Below, in pieces: positions 44,880 through 56,859 of a DNA stretch of 64,000 nucleotides (position 1 is the stretch's first letter; each line of letters starts with the position of its first letter). The position numbers were made by a program, and so were the translations under genes. Source of the DNA: Liolophura sinensis (lineage: Eukaryota > Mollusca > Polyplacophora > Chitonida > Chitonidae); assembly GCF_032854445.1 (NCBI RefSeq), contig NC_088299.1:9605608-9669607 (forward strand). Reading direction: 5' to 3'. The notes under the pieces were generated by a model that saw nothing but the letters and a program-made list of their open reading frames with translations, was not told the origin of the DNA and made no database searches.

Positions 44880-45710
44880 TTTAACATTCGGCCACGCCGT
44901 TTGGCTGTGGATATCGAGGACTCGACGTTATGTGTTTGAATCCGTACTCTTTGTATAATTTTCGAAATTGTTCTGAAGAATACTCTATTCCACTATGGCT
45001 GACAACTTCTAACGGGAGACCCCACCTCGAAAATACACTTTTGATCTTGGCGATGGATGCCACCTTGACTGTTTCTGTCAAGTAGACCAGCTCGATAAAT
45101 CTGGAGTTATAGTCCACTATATGTCAGTACGTCTGTCCCAACTCGTTCCCAGGGTCCATTTGGAAGCTCCGTTAATTTTAACGTTTCTCTGGTTTGAGCT
45201 GATCTGTATTTGACAATGTTGACAGTTTCTAATGTCGCGTCCCATGCCACACAATCTATACTTTAGTATTTGCTTTCCCGCACACTTTGTAATACTTTGA
45301 TGACCACGATGAATGTAATGCTTTAAGGATTTTTGCCATGATAGGTCAACAGTTTCTCAGCGACAGACAGATGCCACTGAACAGAAGGTAGATTCTTCAA
45401 TTCAGAACTCATATCACCGCAATACCTTAGCCATCGTTTTACCGTGTACTCAATTGCTTTCTTCATGACGTCATCGTGTTGTACAGCTCGCTTGATTTCT
45501 TCAAGTCACTCGTATGAAACTTGCCATTGTTCAGTAATTCCATGAACGTGCAAATTAGTCTCACTATCCATGTTGGTTTCCTTTGTTCTGGTACTATTCA
45601 TTTCCAGTGGACGCCTTGACAAAGTATCTGCTACGATCAACTGTTTACCCGGGACATGCGAAGCTACAGGATTGTACCGCATCATGCTCAACAACAACCG
45701 TGAACAACGC
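44880..45710 (-). mobile_element. Ty3/gypsy retrotransposon remnant 3 (RNase H end and integrase)
   Basis: On minus, 45697-45510 encodes the end of RNase H (SHVPGKQLIVADTLSRRPLE), and 45117-44884 the integrase core (DYNSRFIELVYL, then SPRYPQPNGVAEC). The part between has stops and looks like the integrase zinc-binding region in broken frames. The element is cut at both ends and has no LTR in view. Confidence 0.82.
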
Positions 45711-45724
45711 AGTATGTATGTATG

Positions 45725-45900
45725 TATGTACTTGGGGTTTAACTCGTTCTAAACAATTTTTCAAGTATATGACGACGAGGAGTTATTAAGTGTATGTACA
45801 TATACTGTGTCTTCGTGTGGCCAAGTGCTTCCGTCACTGAAGTATTAAGCCGAAGACACCAGACATGACACCCCATCCAGTCACATTATACTGATGTATA
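45725..45900 (-). mobile_element. SINE-C
   Basis: cttggggtttaactcgttct, ttcaagtatatgacgacgag at the tail, and cagacatgacaccccatcca at the head side, shared with 36647. A (tatg)n run precedes it. Confidence 0.55.
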
Positions 45901-46037
45901 AAGATAAAGATGTATTTGTCACATAACTGACCGAAATTAAAAGACTGATCTGTGATTAGCTGACGACTCGTCAAAATGTGACGTCCCTTGATTGGCAACC
46001 ATTTTCAACTAGAATTCATGCTGATATCAAGTTCGTC

Positions 46038-46048
46038 TATATAAAAAA
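46038..46048 (+). promoter_or_regulatory. TATA box of WXW3
   Basis: TATATAAAAAA lies about 148 bases before the presumed WXW3 start codon. The promoter seems to be kept though the gene is broken. Confidence 0.45.
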
Positions 46049-46394
46049 GATGCAAGGATACGTGAAAAGACACAAGAGAGTGACAAGTGGGTATAAATAC
46101 GAATGTTATTTTGACGAGAATTCAGACGGTGATAGCTAAAGTGGCCAAAAATCAAACAGCTGCGCACGTACGGAACAACAAAACGATGGTGATAATTGCC
46201 GACGGTCTGTCCTTTGTTCTTGTAGGAGGCACCAGCGGTAAAAAAATTAATTTTTTAAATAGAAAGTTTCTGTTTTTAATGTTCCATTTCAGAACTCATT
46301 TTCTTTTACAAACTGACACTGCATGACCTGTATGCACTAAACACACAAAAAAATCTTTGAGTGGAGATTTGTTAAGCACAGCTTAAGTAAGGCT

Positions 46395-46470
46395 CAGGGT
46401 CCGATTTCACGAAGCGCAATTAGTTTTAAGTGGCCCTTAGCTTAGTGCACTTCATTTCTGTGCAACATAC
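46395..46470. mobile_element. MITE-edge fragment
   Basis: cagggtccgatttcacgaag resembles the left end of the 13451 MITE and a stretch at 50475. No matching right end was found. Confidence 0.3.
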
Positions 46471-47847
46471 ATCCCGAGTTCATCCCTTCCATCGGCATAT
46501 ATAAGATGAAACTTGTGGTCAGATCTTATTCATTTATATGGCGCAGTATTGCGTTTGATTAGTTTAATACCTAACCGTATTGGCATTCCAGTTAGGTTCT
46601 GGAAGCATCACGATTTCTGCCATAGAATCATTTAATTCAGCTATAGGTATTATAAAACGAGACACCTCGCAGTGGAAGAAAGCAAAAACTGAAGGTAAAG
46701 CAAGAAATTGCTTTTGAAAAACGAAAAAAATGTTGCTTGAAGAATTATGTGACATAAGTCTTATTGTTGGAAACCCAACCAGCTTATCGCTTCGCTACTA
46801 TTCCTTTTGGTGTAACAGTTCCACTCGGTTGGAACGATCTTGAATTATATATTTCGGTCAATCAGAGTGAACCAGTGCATCTAGATCATTCAAAATGCCC
46901 ATCCTTCCCGTTCAATGATAAGCGCGTAAATAATATAATAATATTAATGTAATTTAAACCTGCTCCACCTGAGGATTAAGTATTCTTCTGGTTTAAAATT
47001 TGGATTAATTATAGCCGCTTTGCTACATGACCAATTTCTAAGCCTGTCCCAATTTTGATTTAAATGGAGATAAAGCTTAGAGTTCTTTAGTGCATAAGTT
47101 GTTTTTGAATACACAGAGGGTTTACGCGCGATGTCAGATTTTAATATATTGATCTTGTTTACAGCTGGTTGGACACACTGGCTAGAGCGAGACAATCCGG
47201 ATATACTCAGGATATACTCTTTTGTGTTATATTTATTTCAGAATGCGTGTAATGACATGGCCATCCTTATTTTCAAGCCCAGATAAAGGGAGAGAGCGAC
47301 ATAAACTTATCAAGTGAGCGCCTCCGTGTTGGCCCGGACTACGGACTTTCGTGTAGAAATACTGATCAGTATCGTTGGTGTCTCAACTACCGCGTCAGCT
47401 AACTTATTCCCGGAAGTAAATGTCAATAAATGCATCAGATGGTGTCTGTCAGCGGATATACCACACATACACTGAGCTAAATTACGAAAATTTAATGACG
47501 TTTTCGTGATATGTTACAGACGGGGGCTGGTCGTAATAGCACTTGATCTATCTTCAAACGTTGCACGAAAACAGAACAGGTATCTTGAAATATATCTGGT
47601 CGTGAATCGATATGACAAATACGACATTCGTATGCCACTCGAAAACCATGAAAGGACATTCCAAGCTTGATAATCGCAATTCACCCATCTTCAAAGTAAG
47701 TAAATACATTAGTTCCCAAAGGAATAAGAAATAATGCAGGTATACAAATAGTAAATAAAGCTGGTAACATGCAAGAAAGAAGCATTTTTCAGTGATGAAT
47801 GGAAGATACTTGCTTTTACATGCATGACCTCCAATTCAATACAGGAC

Positions 47848-48168
47848 CAGCCATGGTGGCTCAGTTGGGAAATCGTCCAGATCTGGGGTGGTAGACCCAG
47901 GGTCAGTCCTGGGTCGGGTCACAGTTGTAGCTTCCTCGCTTGGCGTTAAGCATTAAGGGGATAGTGCAACAACTGGTTGACCGATATCAGGATAATGGCT
48001 CGGGTGGGGCGGCTTACTTGCCTTCGGTAAGTCGTCTCAGCGAAGCAGCACTAGATAAAAGAGCGGTGGAAATCCGTCCTGCAACAAGGAGGCACATTAC
48101 AAGTACAGGACTCCTTCGTCGTCATTTAACTGAAATATCAGAAAGTACGATGTTAAGCCCTCACTCAC
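47848..48168 (+). mobile_element. SINE-B, full length, in WXW3
   Basis: Head ccatggtggctcagttggga, tagacccagggtcagtcctg, then ggtaagtcgtctcagcgaag and the tail gatgttaagccctcactcac. Confidence 0.85.
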
Positions 48169-48629
48169 CAATCCCAACCCGTGGCGCTATGGTTGTAACT
48201 GTTCATTAAAGCATCATAGTGATGTCACAAACAGGAAGCCATACAGACAAACAAAGCGTCTACCTTTTCTCCGATAGCAACCATAAGCTATTACTAATTT
48301 TAGTCGTTGTCGTTGTATTATTATTACATTTTGTGTGACTTTCTCGTAAGAAATAATTTTCTCACAAAAAGAAGACATCCGCATAAGTGAAAAGACCTAG
48401 GAATAATTTCTTTAGAATTAAAGTCAGTCTTGTTTGACGTTTCTTCTTGATTTTTCTCAGTGTCGAGGTGATATGACCCTCGTTTACGGCAGGGTATGAA
48501 TTGAAGAGTTTAAATCAAAAGACGATGTTCAATACAGGCTTCACCTAAGACTTCACAAATCTTATAAGATCTGAAAATTAAAAAAAAATGAACCAGTTTC
48601 AAGAGAACTTGTGATATGCGCAAACTGTA

Positions 48630-49140
48630 AACCGAGAGAAACCTGTGCAGTCTGCAGATATAAGTGAATTCATTAGAAGAAAAGTGTGCAGTCTGCAGAT
48701 ATAAGTGAATTCATTCCAAGAAAAGTGCGCAGTCTGCAGATGTAAATGAATTCATTCCAAGAAAATGTGCAGTCTGCAGATATAAGTGAATTCACTTATT
48801 TGGTTATGCGCAAACTGTAAACCGAGAGAAACCTGTGCAGTCTGCAGATATAAGTGAATTCATTAGAAGAAAAGTGTGCAGTCTGCAGATATAAGTGAAT
48901 TCATTCCAAGAAAAGTGCGCAGTCTGCAGATGTAAATGAATTCATTCCAAGAAAATGTGCAGTCTGCAGATATAAGTGAATTCATTCCAAGAAAAGTGTG
49001 CAGTCTGCAGATATAAGTGAATTCATTCCAAGAAAAGTGCGCAGTCTGCAGATATAAATGAATTCATTCCAAGAAAATTGTGCAGTCTGCAGATATAAGT
49101 GAATTCATTACAAGAAAAGTGTGCAATCTGCAGATTATAT
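48630..49140. repeat. Satellite array S5, 41-bp units
   Basis: About 11 units of gtgcagtctgcagatataag with tgaattcattccaagaaaa; each holds CTGCAG and GAATTC. A larger duplication of 190 bp (tatgcgcaaactgtaaaccg at 48615 and 48805) is laid over it. Confidence 0.92.
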
Positions 49141-49158
49141 GAAATTTGGTTATGCGTG

Positions 49159-49416
49159 GCTTTATTTGTTTCTTTGATTCGTGTTTTACGCCGTAGTCAA
49201 TAATATTTCACTTATACGATGACGGCTCCTTCATGCTTTACACCGTGCTCAAGAATATTTCACTTACGCCGGTGTGTTAGGGTGAGAGGAAATCGGACAA
49301 AGCCCAGGGGAAACCCGTGACCATCCGCAGGTTGATGCAAACTTTTCCATATACAACCTGAGAGACTTGAACTCACAGCAACCGCTTTGGCCCCCGAGTC
49401 AATATGCAGCGCTGGC
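49159..49416 (-). mobile_element. SINE-A with a duplicated tail
   Basis: The tail motif tttacgccgtagtcaataat is followed at 49237 by a second tail (tttacaccgtgctcaagaat), so a SINE lies in or beside a SINE. The body and head (gcaaccgctttggccccc) are diverged. Confidence 0.75.
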
Positions 49417-49714
49417 AACTACAGAAGACAATCCCCACCCTCCCCACCTTTCTTACTTTTTTTCCTTTCCATATGACATTGCAACTTATGAAGTTTCATG
49501 ACGTTGACTGCAGCAGAAAGATTGTGACTGGAAAGATGGCCAGTTCATTTACTGGCACGTAAATGACGACAACTACGGATTGGTGAACGAGCGCCTGGAG
49601 CTGGGACTTCGCTCTGAACTGGTCTGCCAGAGCACAAACCAACCAGGCAACACTTGTCGGGGATTACGAGGTCCGTTTCTACTGTCCAGAATTATTAACA
49701 TACCTCGTCTGAAT

Positions 49715-50870
49715 TCCCTCCCTTGTCATACAACAGCTATGGCGTAACGCGCATTTGTTATCGAGGCTTGAAACTACGATGTGCTTATACATGGCTTTAC
49801 GGAAATATTGTGAATAATGAACAACTTCAAAAGAAGGTTTAATACATTTATATTGTCCAAGTTTGGTGAAAGTTGATTTCTAGTTCACTTTAACATTCCA
49901 TCATTTGATTTCACAAAACAGCATTACTTCTTTTAGCAATAGGCCTATAGCTAACTTTCTCTGTTACAAACACTGTACGATGTTTAAATATACAAAGTTA
50001 ATGTCTGCTTTGTCCTGAATTGAACAAAATGATAAGCCATTCTCATTACCATTTCTTTTCGCTTTTCAATTTCTTGTCTATGAATCATCGAAAACCCAGA
50101 ATTTTTTTTTTACCAACATGACGGTTTTACGAGTTGAGAAAACCGGAGTATCCTGAATAGATCACCGGCCTTCGTTAGGTACGCTCAAAAAATGAATCTG
50201 TTAATATGATCAGAAAGTCTGTTGTCTAACTGATGCTATAATGATGCTAGTTATTGCAATAACTACAGTTATTGCAGATTGTTCTGTTAAATATAACACA
50301 CGCATTCCATTAATTCGACATAACTTTTCTAATAGAATATTAGAACACAATACACACACACAACAGATTGATTGTTTTAGTGTAGCTGCATAACCTCGTG
50401 ACTTTAAGTCGCGACCCAGCTGAATTCTAACTCGTCAAGGGCATGAATCTCCTTAACTATCTGAGCCTGTGCCAGGGTCCGGTTTCACGAAGCACGCTTA
50501 ACGTTACGTTCACTTAACTACCACGGCAACCAGTTCTGTGGGTGTTACGTCATCATGGTAGTTGTGAGCTCGTAAGGTTAAGAGAGCCTTGGGTTTTAAC
50601 CATACATCTGATCCAGTGGGCGAGGTCCTCAGGCCTTGGTGCTGCATGACATATTATTCTTATAAAAATGGATATGCATCAAGGTTAAGTGTGGTGACGG
50701 CAAACTAACCAGAGCTAGTATAAGCGTGTAATACATAGGCCTATAGTTAACCATGGAGTGTTCTATGTTGGTATTAGGCTTACTGGTGTACCTATCTGCA
50801 TGTTACACATATATTAGAGGCAGAGAAACCACTAATAATGTCAGATGAAAGAAATAATGGTTGACACCTA
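49715..50870. other. Spacer after WXW3
   Basis: No gene. A MITE-like edge (gggtccggtttcacgaagca, 50477-50496) is the only element seen. Confidence 0.35.

Positions 50871-50951
<81 letters not shown>
50871..50951. repeat. (AT)n microsatellite, about 80 bp
   Basis: An uninterrupted run of at dinucleotides followed by (gt)5. Such runs vary in length and are often misassembled. Confidence 0.97.
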
Positions 50952-50954
<3 letters not shown>

Positions 50955-51055
50955 TGTGTGTGTAAGACAAAGCATAATTTAAAACAAACGATGTCCAACT
51001 CCCAAACAGTATGAGCTGGACTCTGTACCTCACTGGTTGGTCGATGCATATGAAA

Positions 51056-51297
51056 AGTGTTTTACGTCGTACTTAAGAATATTTCACTAATATGACGACG
51101 GCCGCCAGCATAACAAATATCCTATCGGTTGCTGACAAAGCTTCCCACGTGCGACAAGAGAGGACGTCAGCTTAAACTGGAGTTAAACTCGCATTGGCGA
51201 GAGGCTCCTGTCTTTGTGCCAATGCCAAACAAATGATCGGCTGTTATGATTTATTTATTCATTTATTTATCCCATTGGTGTTTTAGTCCGTACTCAA
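51056..51297 (-). mobile_element. SINE-A degraded copy plus a second tail fragment
   Basis: First: gtgttttacgtcgtacttaa, gacgacggccgccagcataa, gcattggcgagaggctcctg (51056-51222). Then a new tail tttatttatcccattggtgt (51250-51297). Confidence 0.65.
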
Positions 51298-51299
51298 AT

Positions 51300-52065
51300 G
51301 CAGATCAACCACTAAAACGTCAAACTGAATGTCCTCGCAAGAAAACTTTAATGGGAGAAGAAAGTTGTAAAAATGTAAGCTATACAAAATAGAAATATAT
51401 ACCGGTATATACATGCATCCATAAAGACTTGATCTGTGAGAGGATATCAATTCTACACTTTGTTAAGCTGAAAATTGACGTCGATGAATCATAGCGGTCT
51501 GATGTATAACATGCACGGAGAACGAGGAATCTGGTGTACATAGGACTAATATAATAGGTTATATTAGTCGCAGGATGTATTGACTGAATAGTTCCTGTTA
51601 CTCGTTACTAAGGCTACTGTCATCGCCACCATCGCCACCATCGCCGCCATCAGTCCCATTCCCAACTCTTCGCTTGGCCTGAAAAAAAGACGGAAATGGA
51701 ACATACATGGATGAATAACTGGCTGTAAGTCTAACACAGAAATCCGATCTGATTGCATCCAACGCGAAGAGCGAGCATTAACTTATTATTTTTTTTTCTT
51801 TTCATTTCATCTAAGTTTAAAACGCGGAGGATAAAAAAGAAACACTTGTGCGCAACACCTGGTTGAAGATTAAATTACTGTACACAATTCATTTATTCGA
51901 TTGGTTCTTTACTTCCATGCTCAGGAAAGTTTCACTGATATCAGTATTATTGGTTACAAAAAACAAGAGTGCCAAGAGTAAACCGTGGGCTTTTGACCTC
52001 TTATTCCAGCAAAGACCCATAAAGCAATCCAACGCGAAGAAAATCGGGGATTCCACAACCCAGTC
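51300..52065. other. Spacer, no gene seen
   Basis: AT-rich DNA with a short gccaccatc triplet run at about 51620-51655. Confidence 0.4.
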
Positions 52066-52075
52066 TAGGATTTGA

Positions 52076-52348
52076 GGGACCTCCGTGGCTCAGTTGGTTA
52101 GCGAGCAAGCTCAGCGTAATGACCCAGGAGTCTCTCACCAATGCGATCGCTGTGAGTTCAAGTCCAGCTCATGCTAGCTTTCTCTCCGGACGTAAGTGGG
52201 AAGGTCTGTCCGCAACCTGTGGATGGTCGTGGGTTTCCCCCGGGCTCTGCCCGGTTTCCACCCACCATAATGCTGGCCGCCGCCGTATAAGTGAAATATT
52301 CTTGAGTACGGCGTAAAACACCAATCAAATAATAAAAAAATAACAAAA
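52076..52348 (+). mobile_element. SINE-A, full length, with target-site duplication
   Basis: Head ggacctccgtggctcagttg, gtgagttcaagtccagctca, body, tail gtaaaacaccaatcaaat. The ten bases taggatttga flank it (52066-52075 and 52349-52358). A plus-strand copy suited to read the A and B boxes. Confidence 0.93.
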
Positions 52349-52649
52349 TAGGATTTGAACCAAAGCTCCGTGTCTGTGTGTACCAAGAAGCCATTGATAG
52401 ACATGCAAGTAGCCTGTAGGCTGCGATACGGTCCCAATGCTAAGATAATGACAATCACCACTTCTGCCTCACTCCAATGTTACTTTACAGTCAAATTTGT
52501 CAATATACTGAGACAACATTTACTACTGCATTAAGCTATGGCTTTCCATGACGACCATGTGCCGCAGATAGAAAGCTCAGAACTGCCATCACAAAGTATG
52601 CCTTGGGTGACCATTTTCAACCTAAAAATTTTAAATAAAAGCCATTTGT

Positions 52650-52885
52650 TTTAAACTTTCACACTCAAGCTGTATATAGATAAAATACTTCCATTTTTTA
52701 AATATATTCCTATTACCGAGGGCCTATTGGGTTAGATTAATAGGGAGTAAAACTGAAACAATTTTTGTTAAACTTTTCACAATCGAGCGGTGTATAAATA
52801 AAATACTTCCATTTCCTTAAAAATATTCCTATTGCCGAGGGCCTAATGCGTTAGATTAATAGGGATTAAAACTGAAAGAACATCT
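52650..52885. repeat. Tandem duplication, two copies of about 118 bp
   Basis: Both copies hold taaaatacttccatttt/cctt, attcctatt(a/g)ccgagggcct and gttagattaatagggatt/gt. A SINE-A tail scrap (gtgaaatattcttgagtagg) follows at 52898. Confidence 0.8.
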
Positions 52886-53318
52886 TTGTCCTATAAGTGA
52901 AATATTCTTGAGTAGGGTAAAATGGCCTCGCGCTGTTCACTATAGATGATAAAATCAAACACAAAAGTGGGTTGGGATCATTTACACCAACATACGCCCT
53001 AATATCCAGTCATTCATCCAGTCATATCCAGCTGGACTATAACTGCCATCAAAGCTGACACATGCGCATTACTAGCTTTCTTGTGTCGGTCGACCAAAAC
53101 GAATCACGAAAAACACTGCTGTTACATCGAGTTCATTGAATGCAGTATTAATGCTTAAGATTAATACTGGCGGCTATGAATAATGACGTAAGCATTCGTA
53201 CTGACTGAGTTCTTTTCACGTCTGGCTGGAGCTTTGATAAAAATGGGACAAAGGTCATTCTGATGAAGATATATTAAAACCAAGTGATAAAACACACACT
53301 CAAAAAATTAGTCTCTTT

Positions 53319-53557
53319 AATTTATTTATTTATTTGATTGGTGTTTTACGCCGTACTCAAGAATATTTCACTTATACGACGGCAGAGCCAGGGGGAAACC
53401 CATGACCATCCGCAGGTTGCCGGAAAACCTTCCCACGTACGGCCGGAGAGGAGGCCAGCATGAGATGGACTTGAACTCACAGCGGCCGCATTGGTGAGAG
53501 GCTCCTGGGTCATTACGCTGCACTAGCGCGCTAACCGACTGAGCCACGGAGGCCCCC
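53319..53557 (-). mobile_element. SINE-A, nearly full length, internal deletion
   Basis: Tail to head as in 44461, but the stretch between acgacggc and agagcc is deleted. The head ends gagccacggaggccccc. Confidence 0.9.
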
Positions 53558-53559
53558 AG

Positions 53560-56500
53560 TTTTATTTAACAGACAGCCTGTTATCTGAATGATGCTACAA
53601 TGTGTTCTGTTAATGCAGCACATTATTCTTTTAAATATAGCACACATATTCTATTAATTCAACATAACCATTTTATTAGACTAACAGAGTATTATGTTAA
53701 ATATGACACAATAATGTGTTATAATAACAGGATATATTCTAGCCTCACTCAGACAACAGACTTTTGGGTAAATTTAACCCTCCTGGTAAAGACGACTGCC
53801 TGGTAGATGGTAAAACCCAAGCATACACACATACAATGTCAAAATTAAAACTATCCCTCTCCTCGTAGACGTTATAGGAACCCTTTGTGATCTTTCTTCA
53901 AATACAAATCCAGATAAGATATACCTTATGGGGAATGTACTTCCCATTCAAACAGCCAAAAGTGAATATAGATCTTTGAAAGTATTTACTATGTATGTAT
54001 ATCTCATGTCTGCATTTATGCATTTGGTCCAGTGTTGGAATCAGGATGAAAATAGGCATGACAAAACAGAACATTTACGGTTGTCTCCCTTGTATTGCGA
54101 GAAAAATTACTTACAATACCTCTAGTCCTGCGTTTCTCTCCTTCTCATCAGACAACGCATGTGTAGAGCCGTCAGTGCTGGGACCTACTTTGAGTTGGAG
54201 CTAGTGTTCACCGCTATGTTTACTCTGCACTGGCAGCACACACGTTTAGTGAGCTATCCCGTGAAATAACAACAGTGTATGTGAATCGTGCTGTAGAAAC
54301 GGACACACCTGCTTTAGACTGACTCTAGCCGCTGGACACGAAATGGACGCCAATTGACAGACACCTGCTGGAAAAATGGAGGGGAACAGCGTTCCAGAGA
54401 ATATTTTTGTAAGTAGTCCTCCTTCTAATTTGATCCGCAACTAAAAAAATTCGGAAATGAGAACTTTCGAACTCCTTCCCTATCCAAGCGTCTTTGATAT
54501 AACCGTGCTAATGGTTCTTAGCAGAGTTTTGGTATGTGAATATTGCTTAGTTTGAGGAGTATAAATATGGTCGAATTAGAAACAGAGAGTCAATTTTATG
54601 GTCTCCTATCCAATATGGACGTATACGTGAGGGATGCTACAGCTTTCTGGAGAGTAAACCTATATGCGAATGAGTGTGAAGAATACTTCACGGGTGCTGT
54701 AATTTTGTTTAGATTTATTGTCCATCCAATAACGTAGTTGTGAACAAGTGTCAAAGTTGTTGTTGCAGTCCTTGATTGTAGATGGTTTCAAATCCGTTAA
54801 CTGACATGTTGACGTAAGCTATATATAATACACTGTGCTATCAACATGAGTAGATCTCTCCCCATATTTACCTTATTGTGTATGACAGAAAGTACGCCTA
54901 ATTGCACAGCTCAGGTTGGTCAGTAATTTGTGCAATTGACCAATAAGAAAAGGTGTTATAACTTTGACCTAAATTATCTGGCTTTGTAACAGTCTGAACA
55001 AAATACATTTACACCACACGTGAATAAACTTGCTTACCATAGTTAATTCAGTACGCTGACATAAGCCAAGTTGTTGATTTTACGAAGTAATGAAACAAAT
55101 ACCTTGCGTGAGTACTGGAACACCGTCGCCTACGCCTTCTGAAGACGTGTTGAACATCTTGTCAGAAGAAACGGGTCTCCAAGTGTTACACTACAACATG
55201 ACGGACCATAAACTAACCTATCATTAAATGGAATTTAATTTTTATTAATTATCATTTTAGGGCCATTCCCTCCATCTACAGTATGTGGTCAATGCAAACT
55301 TTCAAACTTTCATTGTCCAAAAATATCGCATCGCGCATGCGCCAAGTGTATGTGAGGTCAGTTTACAAGGTTGTGCGCATGTCTTGTGAAATGTGTTGTC
55401 AACATGTGTTAAAACCATGGTGGCCTCATAACAGCAAGCGGTATCAGCTCGTCTTATGTGTGGTCAGCCTCAGTAAGCCGACACTACTCCCGTCAAGCTA
55501 TTGCACTGATATGAAAAATGGCTCCGACATGTGTGCAGTCTACAGATAATTAAGTTACTTTTCACGGCAAAGGCCACACTTTCTCGTGAAGGTGAGCTTA
55601 ACATGGTAGTGGTTCCCTTCAGTTCATTGTGGACACTGAAGACAAAAACGTAAGGTACAGTGCGCTAGACCAAAGCCGGGAGAACAAAGCGATGTTGTTG
55701 CGTATTCGATGACTAAAAATGGGTCAAGTAATGTCAAAGGTCTAAAGTTTTCATCTCAGGCTCGGTTTTGTTCTCGACATTCATGCCAATGTTGATAGAG
55801 CCTCTAACATGGATATTTTGTCTTGAAGAACTCCATGTCCCATTTTTATCAAACGTTTTAAGGCTTAAGTCAAAAATTCAAACACAACTACAATTAAAAT
55901 ACTTTCCTTTAGGCAGTTTAACATTTATAAACTGATTCTTTAATGCAGAAGAATGTGTCAAGCAGAGTTTGGTTCTCTCCTTCTTTGAAAATGGCTTTTT
56001 ATGCACTTGCAATTTATCAGTTAAGTCTTACGTTGTTTGATAAATACGAACCCAGGACTTTAGTTTCGAAGAGCATCTGGGAATCTGGTTCTCGTCACGC
56101 ATGACTCCTGTAAATCATAAAACTACTCGAATCCGCTGGGATTCTTGTAAAGAAAGAATTCAAAATAGTTTTCAAAATGCTTGGTACCGTGGTACATTGA
56201 CATTTCCCCACCACAGAAGTTATAAACTTGCATAGAATGCCTAAAATCTGTTAGCTGCTATATAAAAAATTACCTACAGAACAACTACTTGTGATATTAT
56301 ATCAAGACAAGATTCTGATTTTAATTCTAAAGTGAAGCTATTTTACGGGAATCCATTTAGAATATTGTAAAAATGACAGAAAAGGCCTTATAGCCTTTGA
56401 CTTTGTAGTGAGTTGGATATACAGATTTCGTCATAATATTTGTGGAAAACAGGTGGTCTTCAACGAATGTGAGACTGCAAAACGGCTACACATGAGCGTT

Positions 56501-56750
56501 GTCGACTCCTCACCAATGCCCACAAGTCGCAAGAGCAGGGGAAATCTAGAATCTAGAATGCTTGAGTATGGTGATAAACAACAATCATATAGAGAAAAAA
56601 AACAAAAATATTACAAAGGCTGTGAAAGATATACCCACCTTCGCTTGATTTAATTTAGGAAACCAAGGGCTATCTAGTTGGTACCCGGCAATATTTCAAC
56701 TATATCGCCGCGAGAACATGTTCCAAACGCGGTGCTGTTGATAGTTTTTT
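53560..56750. other. Long spacer, no gene supported
   Basis: AT-rich DNA with chance open frames. Two exon-like pieces at 54140-54420 and an open frame at 55283-55549 were considered and not accepted. Confidence 0.4.
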
Positions 56751-56756
56751 CCTGCA

Positions 56757-56858
56757 GACGGCTGGCACATTGTGGTGGGAGGAAACCGGGCAGAGCCTGG
56801 GGAAAACCCACCACCATCCGCAGGTTGCGGACAGACCTTCCCACTTACGATCGGAGAT
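56757..56858 (-). mobile_element. SINE-A, middle fragment
   Basis: gtggtgggaggaaaccgggc, ccaccaccatccgcaggttg and cttcccacttacgatcggag. Both ends are missing. Confidence 0.8.
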
Positions 56859-56859
56859 G

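Larger units (their letters stand above)
46186..49712 (+). pseudogene. WXW3: decayed WxxW-domain gene
   Basis: Exon 1 (46186-46237) encodes a short hydrophobic leader MVIIADGLSFVLVGGTS and ends in phase 1 at a GT. Exon 2 starts at 47165 in phase (AGWTHWLERDNPD) but loses the GDYE end and its donor. Exon 3 starts at 47242 after ttatttcag; NAC is followed by a frame change near 47262-47278, then ERLRVGPDYGLSCRNTDQ and CLNYRVS with a stop at 47400. The first half of domain 2 is missing. The last exon starts at 49514: DWKDGQFIYWHVND, then GLRSELVCQS; an extra G in the run at 49659-49662 breaks the frame just before a conserved CRDYEVRFYCPE ending (stop 49710-49712). A SINE-B, a SINE-A and a 41-bp satellite fill the gap. 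It may be wholly dead, or its exon 1-3 part may be a short relic. Confidence 0.7.

Noticed and set aside
46592-46702. Exon-like helix-coding stretch between gcattccag and gtaaagc, possibly a WXW3 coiled-coil exon
   Set aside because: Its start phase (0) does not fit the WXW3 leader (phase 1), and I see no similarity to the WXW2 coiled coil.
50803-51033. Open frame with a long IYIYIY run
   Set aside because: Translation of the (AT)n microsatellite.
52076-52160. SINE-A heads as true tRNA genes
   Set aside because: They have A- and B-box-like parts but lack a full cloverleaf and always continue into the SINE body.
54140-54412. Two exon-like pieces with AG and GT borders (one reading RWTRNGRQLTDTCW)
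   Set aside because: Only vaguely like a WxxW start; no core domain exon follows in phase.
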